Shown in pieces: positions 9,780-19,396 of a stretch of DNA of 64,000 bases. Source of the stretch: Bacteroidota bacterium. GTDB taxonomy: Bacteria > Bacteroidota > Bacteroidia > Chitinophagales > Chitinophagaceae. The stretch is from NCBI GenBank assembly GCA_023386235.1, contig JAEWKC010000020.1, positions 1-64,000 of the forward strand, read 5' to 3'. The notes below the pieces were generated by a model. It was not told the DNA's origin. It searched no databases and saw only the letters and a program-made list of their open reading frames with translations. Each line of letters begins with the position of its first letter. Position 1 is the first letter of the stretch. Both the position numbers and the translations under genes were made by a program.

Positions 9780-10376
9780 ATGATAGCGTTCTTAAAAGGA
9801 AAATTTGTAAACAAAACTCCTGCAAACCTTGTGATAGATGTCAATGGCGTAGGCTATGATGTAAACATCAGCCTTAATACGTATTCTTTTATTTCCGATA
9901 AAGAAGAAGGATTACTGTATACTTATTTGCAGATAACCGAAAACGCCCAAACACTTTATGGCTTTTTTCATATACAGGAAAAAGAATTGTTTTTGCAATT
10001 GATAAATGTGTCTGGCGTGGGCGCTTCTACGGCACGCATGATGCTGAGCGGCATGAAGCCTGAAGAAATTATCAAAGCCATTGTGCAGCAAAACGTAAAG
10101 CAGCTGGAAGCGATAAAGGGTATTGGAAAAAAAACAGCAGAGCGACTTATTGTAGAATTAAAAGATAAGCTTGCCAAACAGCACAATCAAAATACCGCAT
10201 CGCTGGCAGATGTACATACCGGGATGGTAACCAATGTGGAATACGATGCCGTAAACGCGCTGATAGCTTTAGGCATTAATAAGGCAATAGCAGAAAATGC
10301 CGTAAAGAAAGCCGGCAAAAATTTATCGGAACCCAAGCTGGAAGAGTTGATAAAAGTGGCGCTGAAGGAAATATAA
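9780..10376 (+). CDS. ruvA: Holliday junction branch migration protein RuvA
   Basis: 198-aa DNA-binding subunit of the RuvAB(C) complex, which holds four-way junctions for RuvB-driven branch migration. The N-terminal OB domain (MIAFLKGKFVNKTPANLVIDVNGVGYDV) is followed by two helix-hairpin-helix motifs (LINVSGVGASTARMML, about residues 76-91, and LEAIKGIGKKTAERLI, about 111-126) and the flexible C-terminal RuvB-binding domain (YDAVNALIALGINKAIAENA). It lies directly upstream of sprA, a neighbourhood also found in Flavobacterium. Confidence 0.96.
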   Translation: MIAFLKGKFVNKTPANLVIDVNGVGYDVNISLNTYSFISDKEEGLLYTYLQITENAQTLYGFFHIQEKELFLQLINVSGVGASTARMMLSGMKPEEIIKAIVQQNVKQLEAIKGIGKKTAERLIVELKDKLAKQHNQNTASLADVHTGMVTNVEYDAVNALIALGINKAIAENAVKKAGKNLSEPKLEELIKVALKEI

Positions 10377-10468
10377 AAATTGCTTTCTATTCAAGGTAGA
10401 ATGAAGGCAAACTACAAAAGCTGAACACATATTCCTGAAATACATAATAGAAATTCCGTTTTTACGTT

Positions 10469-10491
10469 TTATTATAAATTCTTTATAATAA
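10469..10491. repeat. AT-rich perfect inverted repeat between ruvA and sprA
   Basis: TTATTATAAA (10469-10478), a 3-nt spacer, then TTTATAATAA (10482-10491): a perfect 10-bp palindrome. It could be a weak transcription-end hairpin for ruvA or an operator for sprA; no T-tract follows, so termination is not convincing. Confidence 0.5.
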
Positions 10492-10553
10492 TGATTTGAA
10501 AAGCCTTGTTTGGGGCGGCAGCCTGTTACAAAGAATTTTAAAACGGAAGAGAG

Positions 10554-13500
10554 ATTAATTACAAACATTACATACGATTTTTTACGCTCACCATCTTTAG
10601 CTTAGTGAGCTCTTTTTTGTATGCACAGACAGATACTACCGACACTGCTTCAAAAGACAGCGCACATTTTCCTGTAGAAGACAGAAGGGGCTATAAAATA
10701 ACCGCTTCCAACATTCATCCTTTCGGACTGGATTTCGGAGATATTATTAAAGATTCGGTATACTACGATCCCGCCAAAAACGAATATTATATTTACGAGC
10801 AAATCAACGGAAAAGATTACCGGATGCCCATTGCGCTGTCACCCGAAGAGATGATGCGACTACAGGAGCGGCGGCTAAACAATAATTATTTTTATGAAAG
10901 AAACCGCTCGCTGGATTTAATAAATTACAAACAGCCCCGCCCCCGCCCCTACATGAGCAATAAAATGTTTACCAAGCTTTTTGGGCTCACTCCCGGGGGA
11001 AAGAAAATAGAAATATATCCCACGGGCAGCATTTCTTTATCGGCGGGCTACCAGGGTCAGAAAGTAGATAATCCTACCCTGTCGGAAGAAGCAAGGCGCA
11101 ATGGGAACTTCGATTTTAGAATGAACTCCAATCTGGGCTTAATGGCCGAGATAGGCAATCGTTTAAAGTTGCCCATTTCTTACAACACACTTTCTACTTT
11201 TGACTTTCAAAATCAAATGAAACTGCAGTTTTCCGGGCATGAAGACGCTATACTCAGAAGACTGGAAGCCGGAAATATTTCTTTTGAAAACAGAAGCAAC
11301 CTGTTGCCGAGTGTTCAAAATTTATTTGGATTAAAAACACAATTACAATTCGGGAAACTATTCATTACAACGGCCGTGGCTAATAGCCGCTCAGAAAGAC
11401 AAAGCATGAACTTGCAGGGCGGCGCGCTTTCGCAGCAGGTAAAAATAAACCTTGGCGACTACGACGAAAACAGGCACTTTCTTTTGGGAGATTATTTCAG
11501 AGCCAATTACAATAAAACAATGGCGGAAATACCACTAATAAGAAGTCAGGTGCAATTGATACGCGTAGAAGTATGGGTTACCAACCGGAATTTTTCTACT
11601 GATACTACAAGAGATGTGGTAGCCCTGATGGATTTAGGCGAAAATGATCCTTACAATACAAATATTCAAAGTACGGGAGCAGGCAACCTGCCTAACAATG
11701 CAGCCAATGACCTGTATAGCTCGCTGGCGCAAACGCCATCGGCAAGAAACGCTTCTACAGTTACTACATTGCTAGCGTCAAAAGGACTGCAGCCGGTGCA
11801 GGATTATGAAAAAACATATGCGCGCAAGCTGGGTTCTAATGAATATTTTATAAACAGCCGCGCCGGATTTATTTCGCTTAACCAACAATTGCAGCCCGAT
11901 GATGTGCTTGCGGTAGCTTACCAATACGCTTACAACGGAAGAATATATCAGGTAGGAGAATTTTCTAATGAAGTAAGCCTTGATTCTTCGCAGGGCGTAC
12001 AAAAAATATTGTTTTTAAAATTGCTGAAAGCCACGGCCCAGCGCGTGAACTTACCCATATGGCAGTGGATGATGAAAAATGTGTATTCTCTGGAAACTAT
12101 TGGTCTGGAGCCCGATAATTTTAATTTAAATGTTTATTACAAAGAACCCAGTGCCGGCGTAAAAAGATATCTTCCTGAAGTGGCGGATGTCGTGGAAGGA
12201 AAGTCTTTATTAAGTTTATTAAATACAGACAGGTTGAATGTAAGGCAGGATCCTATACCCGATGGGCAGTTTGATTTTGTACCCGGCTATACTGTACTCC
12301 CCCAGCAAGGAAAAATAATATTTCCTTTACTGGAGCCTTTCGGGCGCGACCTGGACTCCATCGCTTTTAACGGTATGCCGCAGGAAGTAAAAGATCAATA
12401 TGTGTATTACCATTTGTACGATAGTATTAAAGCCATTGCTACAACGTACTCTAACCTGGACAGGTTTTTACTACAGGGTACAGTAAAAGGAAGTAACTCT
12501 TCTTCCATTTCTTTAGGGGCTTTAAATATTCCGCGCGGTTCTATACGCGTAACGGCTGGCGGACAAACGCTGGTGGAAAATACAGACTATATTATCAATT
12601 ATGAAATAGGGGAATTGCAAATAATCAATCCCTCTATTCTCGCATCGGGGTTGCCGGTAAATGTGCAATATGAAAACAATGGAGGAATGAGCTCTTACCA
12701 GAGAAACTTTTTTGGAATGCGCTTAGATTATCATTTCAACAACCGCTTCAGCATTGGAGGCTCTGTGGCGCAATTAAAAGAAACACCTTACTTAAATAAA
12801 ATAAACTTTGGAGATGATCCTGTAAATAACCGCATGTATGGCATTGATTATAGTTTCAGATCAGAGTTGCCTTATCTTACGTATTTGTTAGATAAGCTGC
12901 CGTTTTATACCACTACTGCACAAAGTGCCATTAATACTTATGGAGAGGCCGCGTTTCTGCAGCCGGGTCACTCATCACAAATAGGGCATGGCAGAAGCGG
13001 ACAGGTATTTATAGATGATTTTGAGTCGGCAAGTAATATTTACGATCTGCGTTTCCCTTTTTCCTCATGGGCATTAGCTTCTACGCCGGCAGGAAACGGT
13101 TTGTTTCCGGAGGCTGATTTAAAAAACAATCTCGACTATGGCAAAAACAGGGCAAAGATAGCCTGGTACAATATTGAGCCATCTTTACAGTCGCGCACCT
13201 CCTCTAATGCTTCCTCTTTGGGCTTGTCTGAGTTAAGCGATCCGAGAGTGCGCGCCGTATATGTAAACGAATTATTTCCGCAAAAAACCAATGAGGTAGC
13301 GGGTTTGCAAACTCCCACCTTCGACATTGCCTATTATCCTTCAGCAAGAGGACATTACAATTATACAAACGGAACCAGCGAGATGGATGCGCAGGGCAAT
13401 CTGCTTAATCCGCAAAAAAGATGGGGAGGAATCATGCGGGCGATGGAGCAGTCTATGACCGACTTTGAAACCAGTAATATAGAATACATTGAGTTCTGGA

Positions 13501-16500
13501 TGCAGGATCCGTTTATTAAAAATCCTAATAGCAGAGGAGGAAAATTTATAATCAATTTGGGTAATGTAAGCGAAGATATTTTAAAAGACGGAAAACATTT
13601 TTATGAAAACGGTATGAACACCCCGGCGCAGCCAACTGCCGTTGACAGCAGCGGTGTGTGGGGCAAAACGCCCGTGAACCCCATACAAATCACCAACGCG
13701 TTTAGCAATACAGCTGAAGATCGCCCTTTGCAAGACGTAGGCTTTGATGGATTGAATGACGAAAGTGAAACAACAAAGTTCGGAAGCTACTTACAGGTAA
13801 TTCAACAAAACTTTGGCACAAACTCTACGGCTTACCTACATGCCGCTGCCGACCCTTCGTCTGATAATTACAAATGGTACAGAGATCCCTCTTACGCTAA
13901 TGCAGGCATATTAGAAAGGTATAAAAACTTCAACAATCCCGAAGGCAACTCTCCCATTGCGGCTAACAACGAACAAATATCTTCCGCTGCCACTAATTAT
14001 CCCGATAAGGAAGACCTGAACGGAGACAACTCTATAAACGAATCGGAGCAGTATTTTGAATACGAGATTGACCTTTACCCGGGCAAGGCAATAACAGACA
14101 AATATATTGCAGACGTAAGAACTATTCAGCCCAAGCTGGCCAATGACAGCGTATCTACAGAACGCTGGTATTTGTACAGGATCCCGGTAAAAGAATTCAC
14201 TAACAAAGTAGGCAATATTACAGACTTTAAGTCAATAAGGTTTATGCGTATGTATCTTACAGACTTTCAGGATTCAGTAGTCTTGCGTTTTGCCCGGTTG
14301 GGCTTTGTAAGAAACCAATGGCGTTCATTCCGGTATGAATTAGATACCACTGGTTCTTACCGCGCATTGCCCGCAAACAGCAATACTACACTAAACCTTT
14401 CTTCCGTAAATACCGATGACAATAGCGGAAAGTCGCCCATTCCTTATGTGGCGCCTCCGGGTGTAGAGCGGATGCAATCTTTGGCTAACAACGGCGCTTA
14501 CCTGCGTCAAAATGAGCAGTCTTTAAGCTTAAAGATAGAAAACCTAAAGCAAAAAGAAGCCCGGGCTATTTTTAAAAATGTAAGAATGGATATGCGACAG
14601 TATGGCCAATTGTCTATGTTCATTCATGCTGAATCTTTGCCCGGACAATCGTCTGTAGCGAACGGCGACCTGGAGGCGGTAGTGCGGATAGGACAGGATT
14701 TTCTGAGTAATTATTACGAGGTACGCATTCCATTAAGAGTTACGCAGCATTCTATGACGGTAAGCGCGGAAGAGGTTTGGCCGTTTGAAAACAACCTGGA
14801 CATTATTTTGCAAGACCTTATTAATTTAAAATTAGAAAGAAACAGCAGCCGTGTACCTATTAATGAAATATTCCGCAGGCCGCTTGGCAATAAGAGCATA
14901 GCCGTTATGGGCAATCCCAACTTTGGAGAAGTAGATGGTTTTCTGGTGGGAATTGAAAATGCGAGAGGCACACAATCGCTAAGCGCAGAAGTCTGGATTA
15001 ACGAGTTGCGCTTATCCAGAATGGATGAAACCGGCGGCATGGCGGCGCAGGGAAGAGTTGATCTGCAACTGGCAGACCTGGGTACGCTCAGCATTTCTGC
15101 AAATACTTACACTGCGGGCTTTGGCTCCATAGAGCAACGGGTAAACGAAAGAAAAAGAGAAAATCTTATTCAGTTTGATGCTACCGCAAATATTAATGCG
15201 GGAAAATTGATACCACCTAAGATCAATGCCAACATTCCGGTTTTCTTTAATCTGAATCAGACTGTTTATACGCCCAAGTATGATCCGTTTGATCAGGATG
15301 TTTTATTCAAGTACAAAATGAATAATACCGAAAGCAAAAGAATGCGAGACTCTATAAGAAATATTGCGCAGGATAGAACTACTACTAAAATGCTTGGGCT
15401 TAATGGCGTGAAGTTTGGCAAACCCTCTCAAACGCCCAAGCCATGGGACATTTCAAACCTTGATTTTTCTTATACGTTCACATCTATTGACCAAACCAAC
15501 CCACTGATAGATAGAAATCTTATCAATAAACACTTTGGTTCCATAAGCTATATGTATGCGGGCAAGCCATTCTTTATAGAACCTTTTAAGCAATTAATTC
15601 AGTCAAAAAATCCCTGGTTAAAATGGCTGACGGAATTTAACATCAACGTAGTGCCGTCAACCATTAATGTTCGTGCGGCCATTGACAGGCAATACGGTGA
15701 GTTTACACCAAGAATTGTAAATATTTTTGATGCACAAAATCAAATAGACCGGCTGGAAACTACGTATGATAAGTATTTCAGGTTCAACAGAGATTATAAT
15801 CTGGTATGGAATCTCACTAAAAGTCTTAATGTAAATTTTGTTGCTAATAATTTTGCCTTTGTTGATGAGCCCTATGGCGCATTGAATACACCGCTCAAAA
15901 AAGATACTTTGTGGAAAAACTTTTTAAAAGGCGGCAGAAACACCATGTATCAGCAAAAAGCTACAGCCAGCTATGCCATACCTTTTGATAAATTGCCGGC
16001 AACAAGCTGGATTACCGGAACGCTCAATTATACAGCCGATTATAAATGGATAGGAGCAAGCTTGCTGGCTAAAGACTTGGGTAATGTAATAGAAAACAGC
16101 AGCACAACTTCGATAAATGCAGAGTTAAACTTCAGGTCATTGTATGAAAGGTCTAACCTTTTGAAATCGGCATATATGTCGCGAGAGGAAAGGCAGCAGC
16201 AGGATAGCATTATTTTATTGCAAAGTGAAAATAAAAACAATAATGCTCAGCAAGACTCTCTTGTAAAGCCGCCTAAAAGATCGGAGTACTTAAAAGGGAA
16301 AACGGGCGCAGACAGAAGAAAGGCTTTAAGAGAGTGGAGAAAACTGGCAGAAGATTACAGAATAAAAAAATCGGAAGCAAGAAAAAATAAAAAAATAAGA
16401 ATATCAAGCGCAGTGTCAGTGCCTTTACAGGTGGTAACCATGGTAAAGCAGGTATCGGTAAATTATTCTAACGGATACAGAAGCCGTGTGCCCGGCTATA

Positions 16501-17903
16501 TGGACAGCACAAAATTCGTAGGGCAAAACTGGTCTACCATGCAGCCGGGAATGGATTACGTGTTTGGCAAACAGCCCGATGCGAGATGGCTGCAGGACAA
16601 AGCACAGCGCGGACTTCTGTCAAGAAACCAGGATTTTAACGACATGTTCCGCCAGTCGTACGTAGAGGAATTGCAGGCCAATCTTACCTTAGAGCCGGTT
16701 AAAGATCTGATCATTGACGTAAATCTCAGAAAAAGCTTCGTGAAAGAATATTCCGAGTTGTTTAAAGATACTTTAGGAGCAGGAAGGTTTGAACACTTAT
16801 CGCCTTATTCAAGCGGCTCATTTGATGTGTCTTATATAGGGTTAAAGACGTTTTTCCAAAAAGACAATCCGCTAGATGTACCACAGCTGTTCCGAAATTT
16901 TTCAGCATACAGGTTGCCTATAGCGCAACGACTTGCCAGTAATAATGCCTACTACACAGGAGACATTGCACAGGATGGTTATCCAAAAGGTTACGGTCGC
17001 TACGCTCAAAACGTACTGATACCGGCCTTTCTGGCCGCTTATTTAGGAAAAGACCCTAATTCTATCGCGCTGATGGCAGAAACAAACAGGTCTATTAAAA
17101 CCAATCCTTTGCAGGGAATCATTCCATTGCCCAACTGGTCCTTTACCTATATGGGGTTAAGCACAATTCCTTTTATGGCCAAGCTGTTCAACGATTTTTC
17201 TATTAGGCACGCGTACAATGGCGGCATGGCTATGAATAGCTTTTCCAGCGCCATGTTCTTCAACGATCCGCTGATGCTGGGCGTTCCGGGTTTTATAGAT
17301 CCGGTTTCTGGCAACTATGTACCTTATTTTCTGGTACCCAATCTTACTATGCAGCAGCATTTTAGCCCGCTGTTGGGTGTAGATATGAGCTTGAAAGATC
17401 AAAGCAATTTCCGTTTTCAATATGCCAAATCAAGAATGCTTAGCTTAAGCCTGGTAAACTATCAGGTAAGCGAAGTTAATAGTACGGAAATAAGCTTTGG
17501 CGGAAGTGTACGGAAGAAAATAAATCTTCATCTTTTTTCCGGTATAGACATTCCTACAAAACTTACAATCTCTAAAGATAAAAATACCGCCACTCCCAAT
17601 CTTTTTGAAGATGCGCAGACACCCGAAAAAGAAGAAGACAAGCGCACCGATATTAATGTAGGTATAGAGTTTTCTATGCGAGACGATATGCAGGCAAATA
17701 ATATTTTAGATCAGACAAACGGGTACAGAACCGGCGGTCAAAAAGTGATATCCATCTCGCCTAATATTGGGTTTATATTGAATAGAAGAGTAAATTTTAA
17801 TTTTTATTTCAGCCAGCAGCGTAATATTCCTTATGTGTCTACCACTCCACCCATTACTACCACGCGCGGTGGTTTGGAGGTAAAAATTTTACTCTCCCAA
17901 TAG
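10554..17903 (+). CDS. sprA: SprA: giant outer-membrane translocon of the type IX secretion system / gliding motility
   Basis: About 2,450-aa beta-barrel protein forming the outer-membrane pore of the T9SS (also called Sov). Recognisable features: the N-terminal region NIHPFGLDFGDIIKDSVYYDP, repeated barrel strands, the central FIDDFESASNIYDLRFP stretch and the C-terminal VGIEFSMRDDMQANNILDQ region. The first standard start codon is GTG at 10605, but that leaves only eight residues before the AQ cleavage site. The frame is open upstream to a TAA at 10539-10541 and encodes an excellent signal peptide (KHYIRFFTLTIFSLVSSFLY). That stretch contains no ATG, GTG or TTG; ATT at 10554 (just after GGAAGAGAG) or ATA at 10572 are the only starts near the beginning, hence the start given. 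The gene ends 15 bp inside the convergent ybeY. Confidence 0.93.
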   Translation: MNYKHYIRFFTLTIFSLVSSFLYAQTDTTDTASKDSAHFPVEDRRGYKITASNIHPFGLDFGDIIKDSVYYDPAKNEYYIYEQINGKDYRMPIALSPEEMMRLQERRLNNNYFYERNRSLDLINYKQPRPRPYMSNKMFTKLFGLTPGGKKIEIYPTGSISLSAGYQGQKVDNPTLSEEARRNGNFDFRMNSNLGLMAEIGNRLKLPISYNTLSTFDFQNQMKLQFSGHEDAILRRLEAGNISFENRSNLLPSVQNLFGLKTQLQFGKLFITTAVANSRSERQSMNLQGGALSQQVKINLGDYDENRHFLLGDYFRANYNKTMAEIPLIRSQVQLIRVEVWVTNRNFSTDTTRDVVALMDLGENDPYNTNIQSTGAGNLPNNAANDLYSSLAQTPSARNASTVTTLLASKGLQPVQDYEKTYARKLGSNEYFINSRAGFISLNQQLQPDDVLAVAYQYAYNGRIYQVGEFSNEVSLDSSQGVQKILFLKLLKATAQRVNLPIWQWMMKNVYSLETIGLEPDNFNLNVYYKEPSAGVKRYLPEVADVVEGKSLLSLLNTDRLNVRQDPIPDGQFDFVPGYTVLPQQGKIIFPLLEPFGRDLDSIAFNGMPQEVKDQYVYYHLYDSIKAIATTYSNLDRFLLQGTVKGSNSSSISLGALNIPRGSIRVTAGGQTLVENTDYIINYEIGELQIINPSILASGLPVNVQYENNGGMSSYQRNFFGMRLDYHFNNRFSIGGSVAQLKETPYLNKINFGDDPVNNRMYGIDYSFRSELPYLTYLLDKLPFYTTTAQSAINTYGEAAFLQPGHSSQIGHGRSGQVFIDDFESASNIYDLRFPFSSWALASTPAGNGLFPEADLKNNLDYGKNRAKIAWYNIEPSLQSRTSSNASSLGLSELSDPRVRAVYVNELFPQKTNEVAGLQTPTFDIAYYPSARGHYNYTNGTSEMDAQGNLLNPQKRWGGIMRAMEQSMTDFETSNIEYIEFWMQDPFIKNPNSRGGKFIINLGNVSEDILKDGKHFYENGMNTPAQPTAVDSSGVWGKTPVNPIQITNAFSNTAEDRPLQDVGFDGLNDESETTKFGSYLQVIQQNFGTNSTAYLHAAADPSSDNYKWYRDPSYANAGILERYKNFNNPEGNSPIAANNEQISSAATNYPDKEDLNGDNSINESEQYFEYEIDLYPGKAITDKYIADVRTIQPKLANDSVSTERWYLYRIPVKEFTNKVGNITDFKSIRFMRMYLTDFQDSVVLRFARLGFVRNQWRSFRYELDTTGSYRALPANSNTTLNLSSVNTDDNSGKSPIPYVAPPGVERMQSLANNGAYLRQNEQSLSLKIENLKQKEARAIFKNVRMDMRQYGQLSMFIHAESLPGQSSVANGDLEAVVRIGQDFLSNYYEVRIPLRVTQHSMTVSAEEVWPFENNLDIILQDLINLKLERNSSRVPINEIFRRPLGNKSIAVMGNPNFGEVDGFLVGIENARGTQSLSAEVWINELRLSRMDETGGMAAQGRVDLQLADLGTLSISANTYTAGFGSIEQRVNERKRENLIQFDATANINAGKLIPPKINANIPVFFNLNQTVYTPKYDPFDQDVLFKYKMNNTESKRMRDSIRNIAQDRTTTKMLGLNGVKFGKPSQTPKPWDISNLDFSYTFTSIDQTNPLIDRNLINKHFGSISYMYAGKPFFIEPFKQLIQSKNPWLKWLTEFNINVVPSTINVRAAIDRQYGEFTPRIVNIFDAQNQIDRLETTYDKYFRFNRDYNLVWNLTKSLNVNFVANNFAFVDEPYGALNTPLKKDTLWKNFLKGGRNTMYQQKATASYAIPFDKLPATSWITGTLNYTADYKWIGASLLAKDLGNVIENSSTTSINAELNFRSLYERSNLLKSAYMSREERQQQDSIILLQSENKNNNAQQDSLVKPPKRSEYLKGKTGADRRKALREWRKLAEDYRIKKSEARKNKKIRISSAVSVPLQVVTMVKQVSVNYSNGYRSRVPGYMDSTKFVGQNWSTMQPGMDYVFGKQPDARWLQDKAQRGLLSRNQDFNDMFRQSYVEELQANLTLEPVKDLIIDVNLRKSFVKEYSELFKDTLGAGRFEHLSPYSSGSFDVSYIGLKTFFQKDNPLDVPQLFRNFSAYRLPIAQRLASNNAYYTGDIAQDGYPKGYGRYAQNVLIPAFLAAYLGKDPNSIALMAETNRSIKTNPLQGIIPLPNWSFTYMGLSTIPFMAKLFNDFSIRHAYNGGMAMNSFSSAMFFNDPLMLGVPGFIDPVSGNYVPYFLVPNLTMQQHFSPLLGVDMSLKDQSNFRFQYAKSRMLSLSLVNYQVSEVNSTEISFGGSVRKKINLHLFSGIDIPTKLTISKDKNTATPNLFEDAQTPEKEEDKRTDINVGIEFSMRDDMQANNILDQTNGYRTGGQKVISISPNIGFILNRRVNFNFYFSQQRNIPYVSTTPPITTTRGGLEVKILLSQ

Positions 17904-18317
17904 GTAGCGCTCTATGTACTCGTCTTCTTTTTGGCGCATTTTCTTTTGTTGCGTTTGGGTTTTATCCGTGTAGCCGCACAGGTGCAGCGCGCCGTGAAAA
18001 ATTACGCGCAAGCATTCTGTTTCAAACGGCACATCCATTTGCTTTGCATTGTCTTTTACGCGTTCTATACTAATGTATATTTCTCCTGCAATGCTGCCTG
18101 TATCGCTTAAATCAAAAGTAATGATATCGGTATAATAATCGTGCTGCAAATATTGCCGGTTAATATTTAGCAGGTAATCGTCGGTACAGAAAATATAATT
18201 GATTTGTTCAATCGTTTTTTTTTCTTGCTGAAACAAAAAAGGGATAAAAGCTTTGAGTCCTTTTTTATCGGGCAATCTAAAGGATATATCTGCATTTTGA
18301 AAGGCAACTTTATGCAT
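17889..18317 (-). CDS. ybeY: Endoribonuclease YbeY (16S rRNA maturation / ribosome quality control)
   Basis: 142-aa metal-dependent endoribonuclease of the UPF0054/YbeY family acting on 16S rRNA 3' end processing. I chose the ATG at 18317 (MHKVAFQNADISFRLPDKK); a longer open frame upstream only encodes non-conserved sequence across the divergent promoter region. The active-site helix reads HGALHLCGYTDKTQ: the first two metal-ligand histidines are present, while the third His of the enterobacterial H-x3-H-x5-H motif is Asp, a change I recall as usual for Bacteroidota members. It is divergent from feoA and overlaps the sprA 3' end tail to tail. Confidence 0.93.
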   Translation of the reverse strand: MHKVAFQNADISFRLPDKKGLKAFIPFLFQQEKKTIEQINYIFCTDDYLLNINRQYLQHDYYTDIITFDLSDTGSIAGEIYISIERVKDNAKQMDVPFETECLRVIFHGALHLCGYTDKTQTQQKKMRQKEDEYIERYLLGE

Positions 18318-18375
18318 ACATGTTGTTTTATTGTCAAATTTAGTAATTATAACTACACAGACCAATGTGGTAAAG

Positions 18376-18383
18376 TATATTTG
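18376..18383 (+). promoter_or_regulatory. -7 promoter element of feoA
   Basis: TATATTTG matches TAnnTTTG exactly and lies 21 bp before the feoA start codon, giving a short leader. Confidence 0.5.
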
Positions 18384-18404
18384 CGCTACACGCAAAGGAA
18401 AATT

Positions 18405-18632
18405 ATGAAGAGACTTTCTGAGATTAAAGTAGGACAAACTGTAGAAATAATAGAGTTTGAGAATAGCGATTTGTTTGTTAAGCTGCTGGAAATGGGTTGT
18501 CTTCCGGGAGAAAAAATAAAAGTAGAACAAAAGGCGCCGCTGGGCGATCCTATCTCTATCAGCGTGGTAGGCTACAATTTGAGCTTAAGGCTGAGTGAAG
18601 CCGCACATATTTTTGTTAAGGAGGAAGAATAG
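18405..18632 (+). CDS. feoA: FeoA-domain protein (stand-alone)
   Basis: 75-aa SH3-like FeoA domain protein. The fold signature is complete: a start MKRLSEIKVGQTVEIIEF, the central LLEMGCLPGEKIKVEQKAPLG turn, and the C-terminal SLRLSEAAHIFVKEEE strand. FeoA supports ferrous-iron uptake by FeoB at the inner membrane. I chose the ATG at 18405 because it matches the family start; the open frame upstream has no family similarity. Unusually there is no feoB next to it; a repeat-rich spacer follows, so the partner must be elsewhere or the protein acts alone. Confidence 0.88.
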   Translation: MKRLSEIKVGQTVEIIEFENSDLFVKLLEMGCLPGEKIKVEQKAPLGDPISISVVGYNLSLRLSEAAHIFVKEEE

Positions 18633-19055
18633 CGCCTACACAGATATGATTCCTTCGGAATCAAAGAAAGAAATCCATCAATAATAATTTTAATGGTTGC
18701 TCCTATTATAGAGAATTAAGCACATAATATTTTTGAGAACATTTCGCCATAGTAAGCTTCAAGACCCTGTTAATCTTATTCCGAAAGAATAAAATCTGTG
18801 TAGAAAAAAATCACGGATGGGGCGTTCCGTAGGAACGCTATAATCTTCAATAATAATTTTTAATGATTGGTTTTAATCTTACGAGATGAAAGGTTTATTT
18901 ATATGACTGCATAGTCCATAGAAAAACTTTCAATGCCTAGTTAATTCTATTCCGAAAGAATAAAATCTGTGTAGAAAAAATATTGACGAATAGGGGCGTT
19001 CCGTAGGAACGCTATCTCCAAAACCGATAATCTCTCCAAAAACAAAACAAAATAA
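18633..19055. repeat. Gene-free spacer with diverged tandem repeats (REP-like hairpin units)
   Basis: No gene is seen here. Two units of about 172 bp follow each other. Each contains a 26-bp box (ATTCCGAAAGAAT, AAA, ATCTGTGTAG at 18778-18803 and 18949-18974) and a hairpin box GCGTTCC-GTA-GGAACGC inside 18819-18840 and 18993-19014. A third, inverted copy of the 26-bp box lies at 18636-18661 (CTACACAGAT ... ATTCCTTCGGAAT), right after the feoA stop. The units also share AATAATAATTTTTAATG-like starts. Small palindromic intergenic repeats of this kind are usually mobile REP/MITE-like elements. Confidence 0.75.
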
Positions 19056-19091
19056 AAAATCCCGATTACTAATTAAAGTAACCGGGATTTT
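19056..19091 (-). terminator. Terminator downstream of tRNA-Glu
   Basis: 15-bp inverted repeat with one mismatch (19056-19070 / 19077-19091, core AATCCCG / CGGGATT) around a 6-nt loop; on the minus strand it is followed by a T-rich run. Confidence 0.8.
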
Positions 19092-19114
19092 ACAACTTTT
19101 AAACCTTTCCTTTG

Positions 19115-19186
19115 TAGAGCGTACGGGAATCGAACCCGTGATTCATCCGTGAAAGGGATGCGTCTTAACCCCTTGACCAACGCTCC
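19115..19186 (-). tRNA. tRNA-Glu (anticodon UUC)
   Basis: The minus strand folds as a cloverleaf: acceptor GGAGCGT / ACGCTCT, an anticodon stem CATCC/GGATG with loop CTTTCAC (anticodon TTC), and a T-arm ACGGG-TTCGAAT-CCCGT. The 3' CCA is not encoded. A terminator-like hairpin follows 23 bp downstream. Confidence 0.95.
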
Positions 19187-19355
19187 ATTTTTTGATGGAT
19201 GGCAAAGGTATAACTTTTTACTAATTTGCCAAATTTTTGAGATATTTTTCCAAAAATTGCATTTAAAAGATAACAGAAAGGAAACAAAAACTAACAAAAA
19301 TAGAAAAACTTGGTTTTTAATGCGCTAAATCATATTTTATCCCAATTATTCTTCG

Positions 19356-19363
19356 TAATTTTG
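19356..19363 (+). promoter_or_regulatory. -7 promoter element of gap
   Basis: TAATTTTG matches TAnnTTTG and lies 33 bp before the gap start codon; the following leader is A-rich (TTTTAAAACAATAAAACATT), as in highly expressed Bacteroidota genes. Confidence 0.55.
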
Positions 19364-19396
19364 TAGCCAATTTTAAAACAATAAAACATTAATACT

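Noticed and set aside
10605..10607. GTG as start of sprA
   Set aside because: It would cut the signal peptide to eight residues, although an excellent signal peptide is encoded just upstream in the same frame.
18318..18530. Upstream extension of ybeY and of feoA across each other
   Set aside because: Neither extension resembles its family; the spacer carries a promoter element for feoA.
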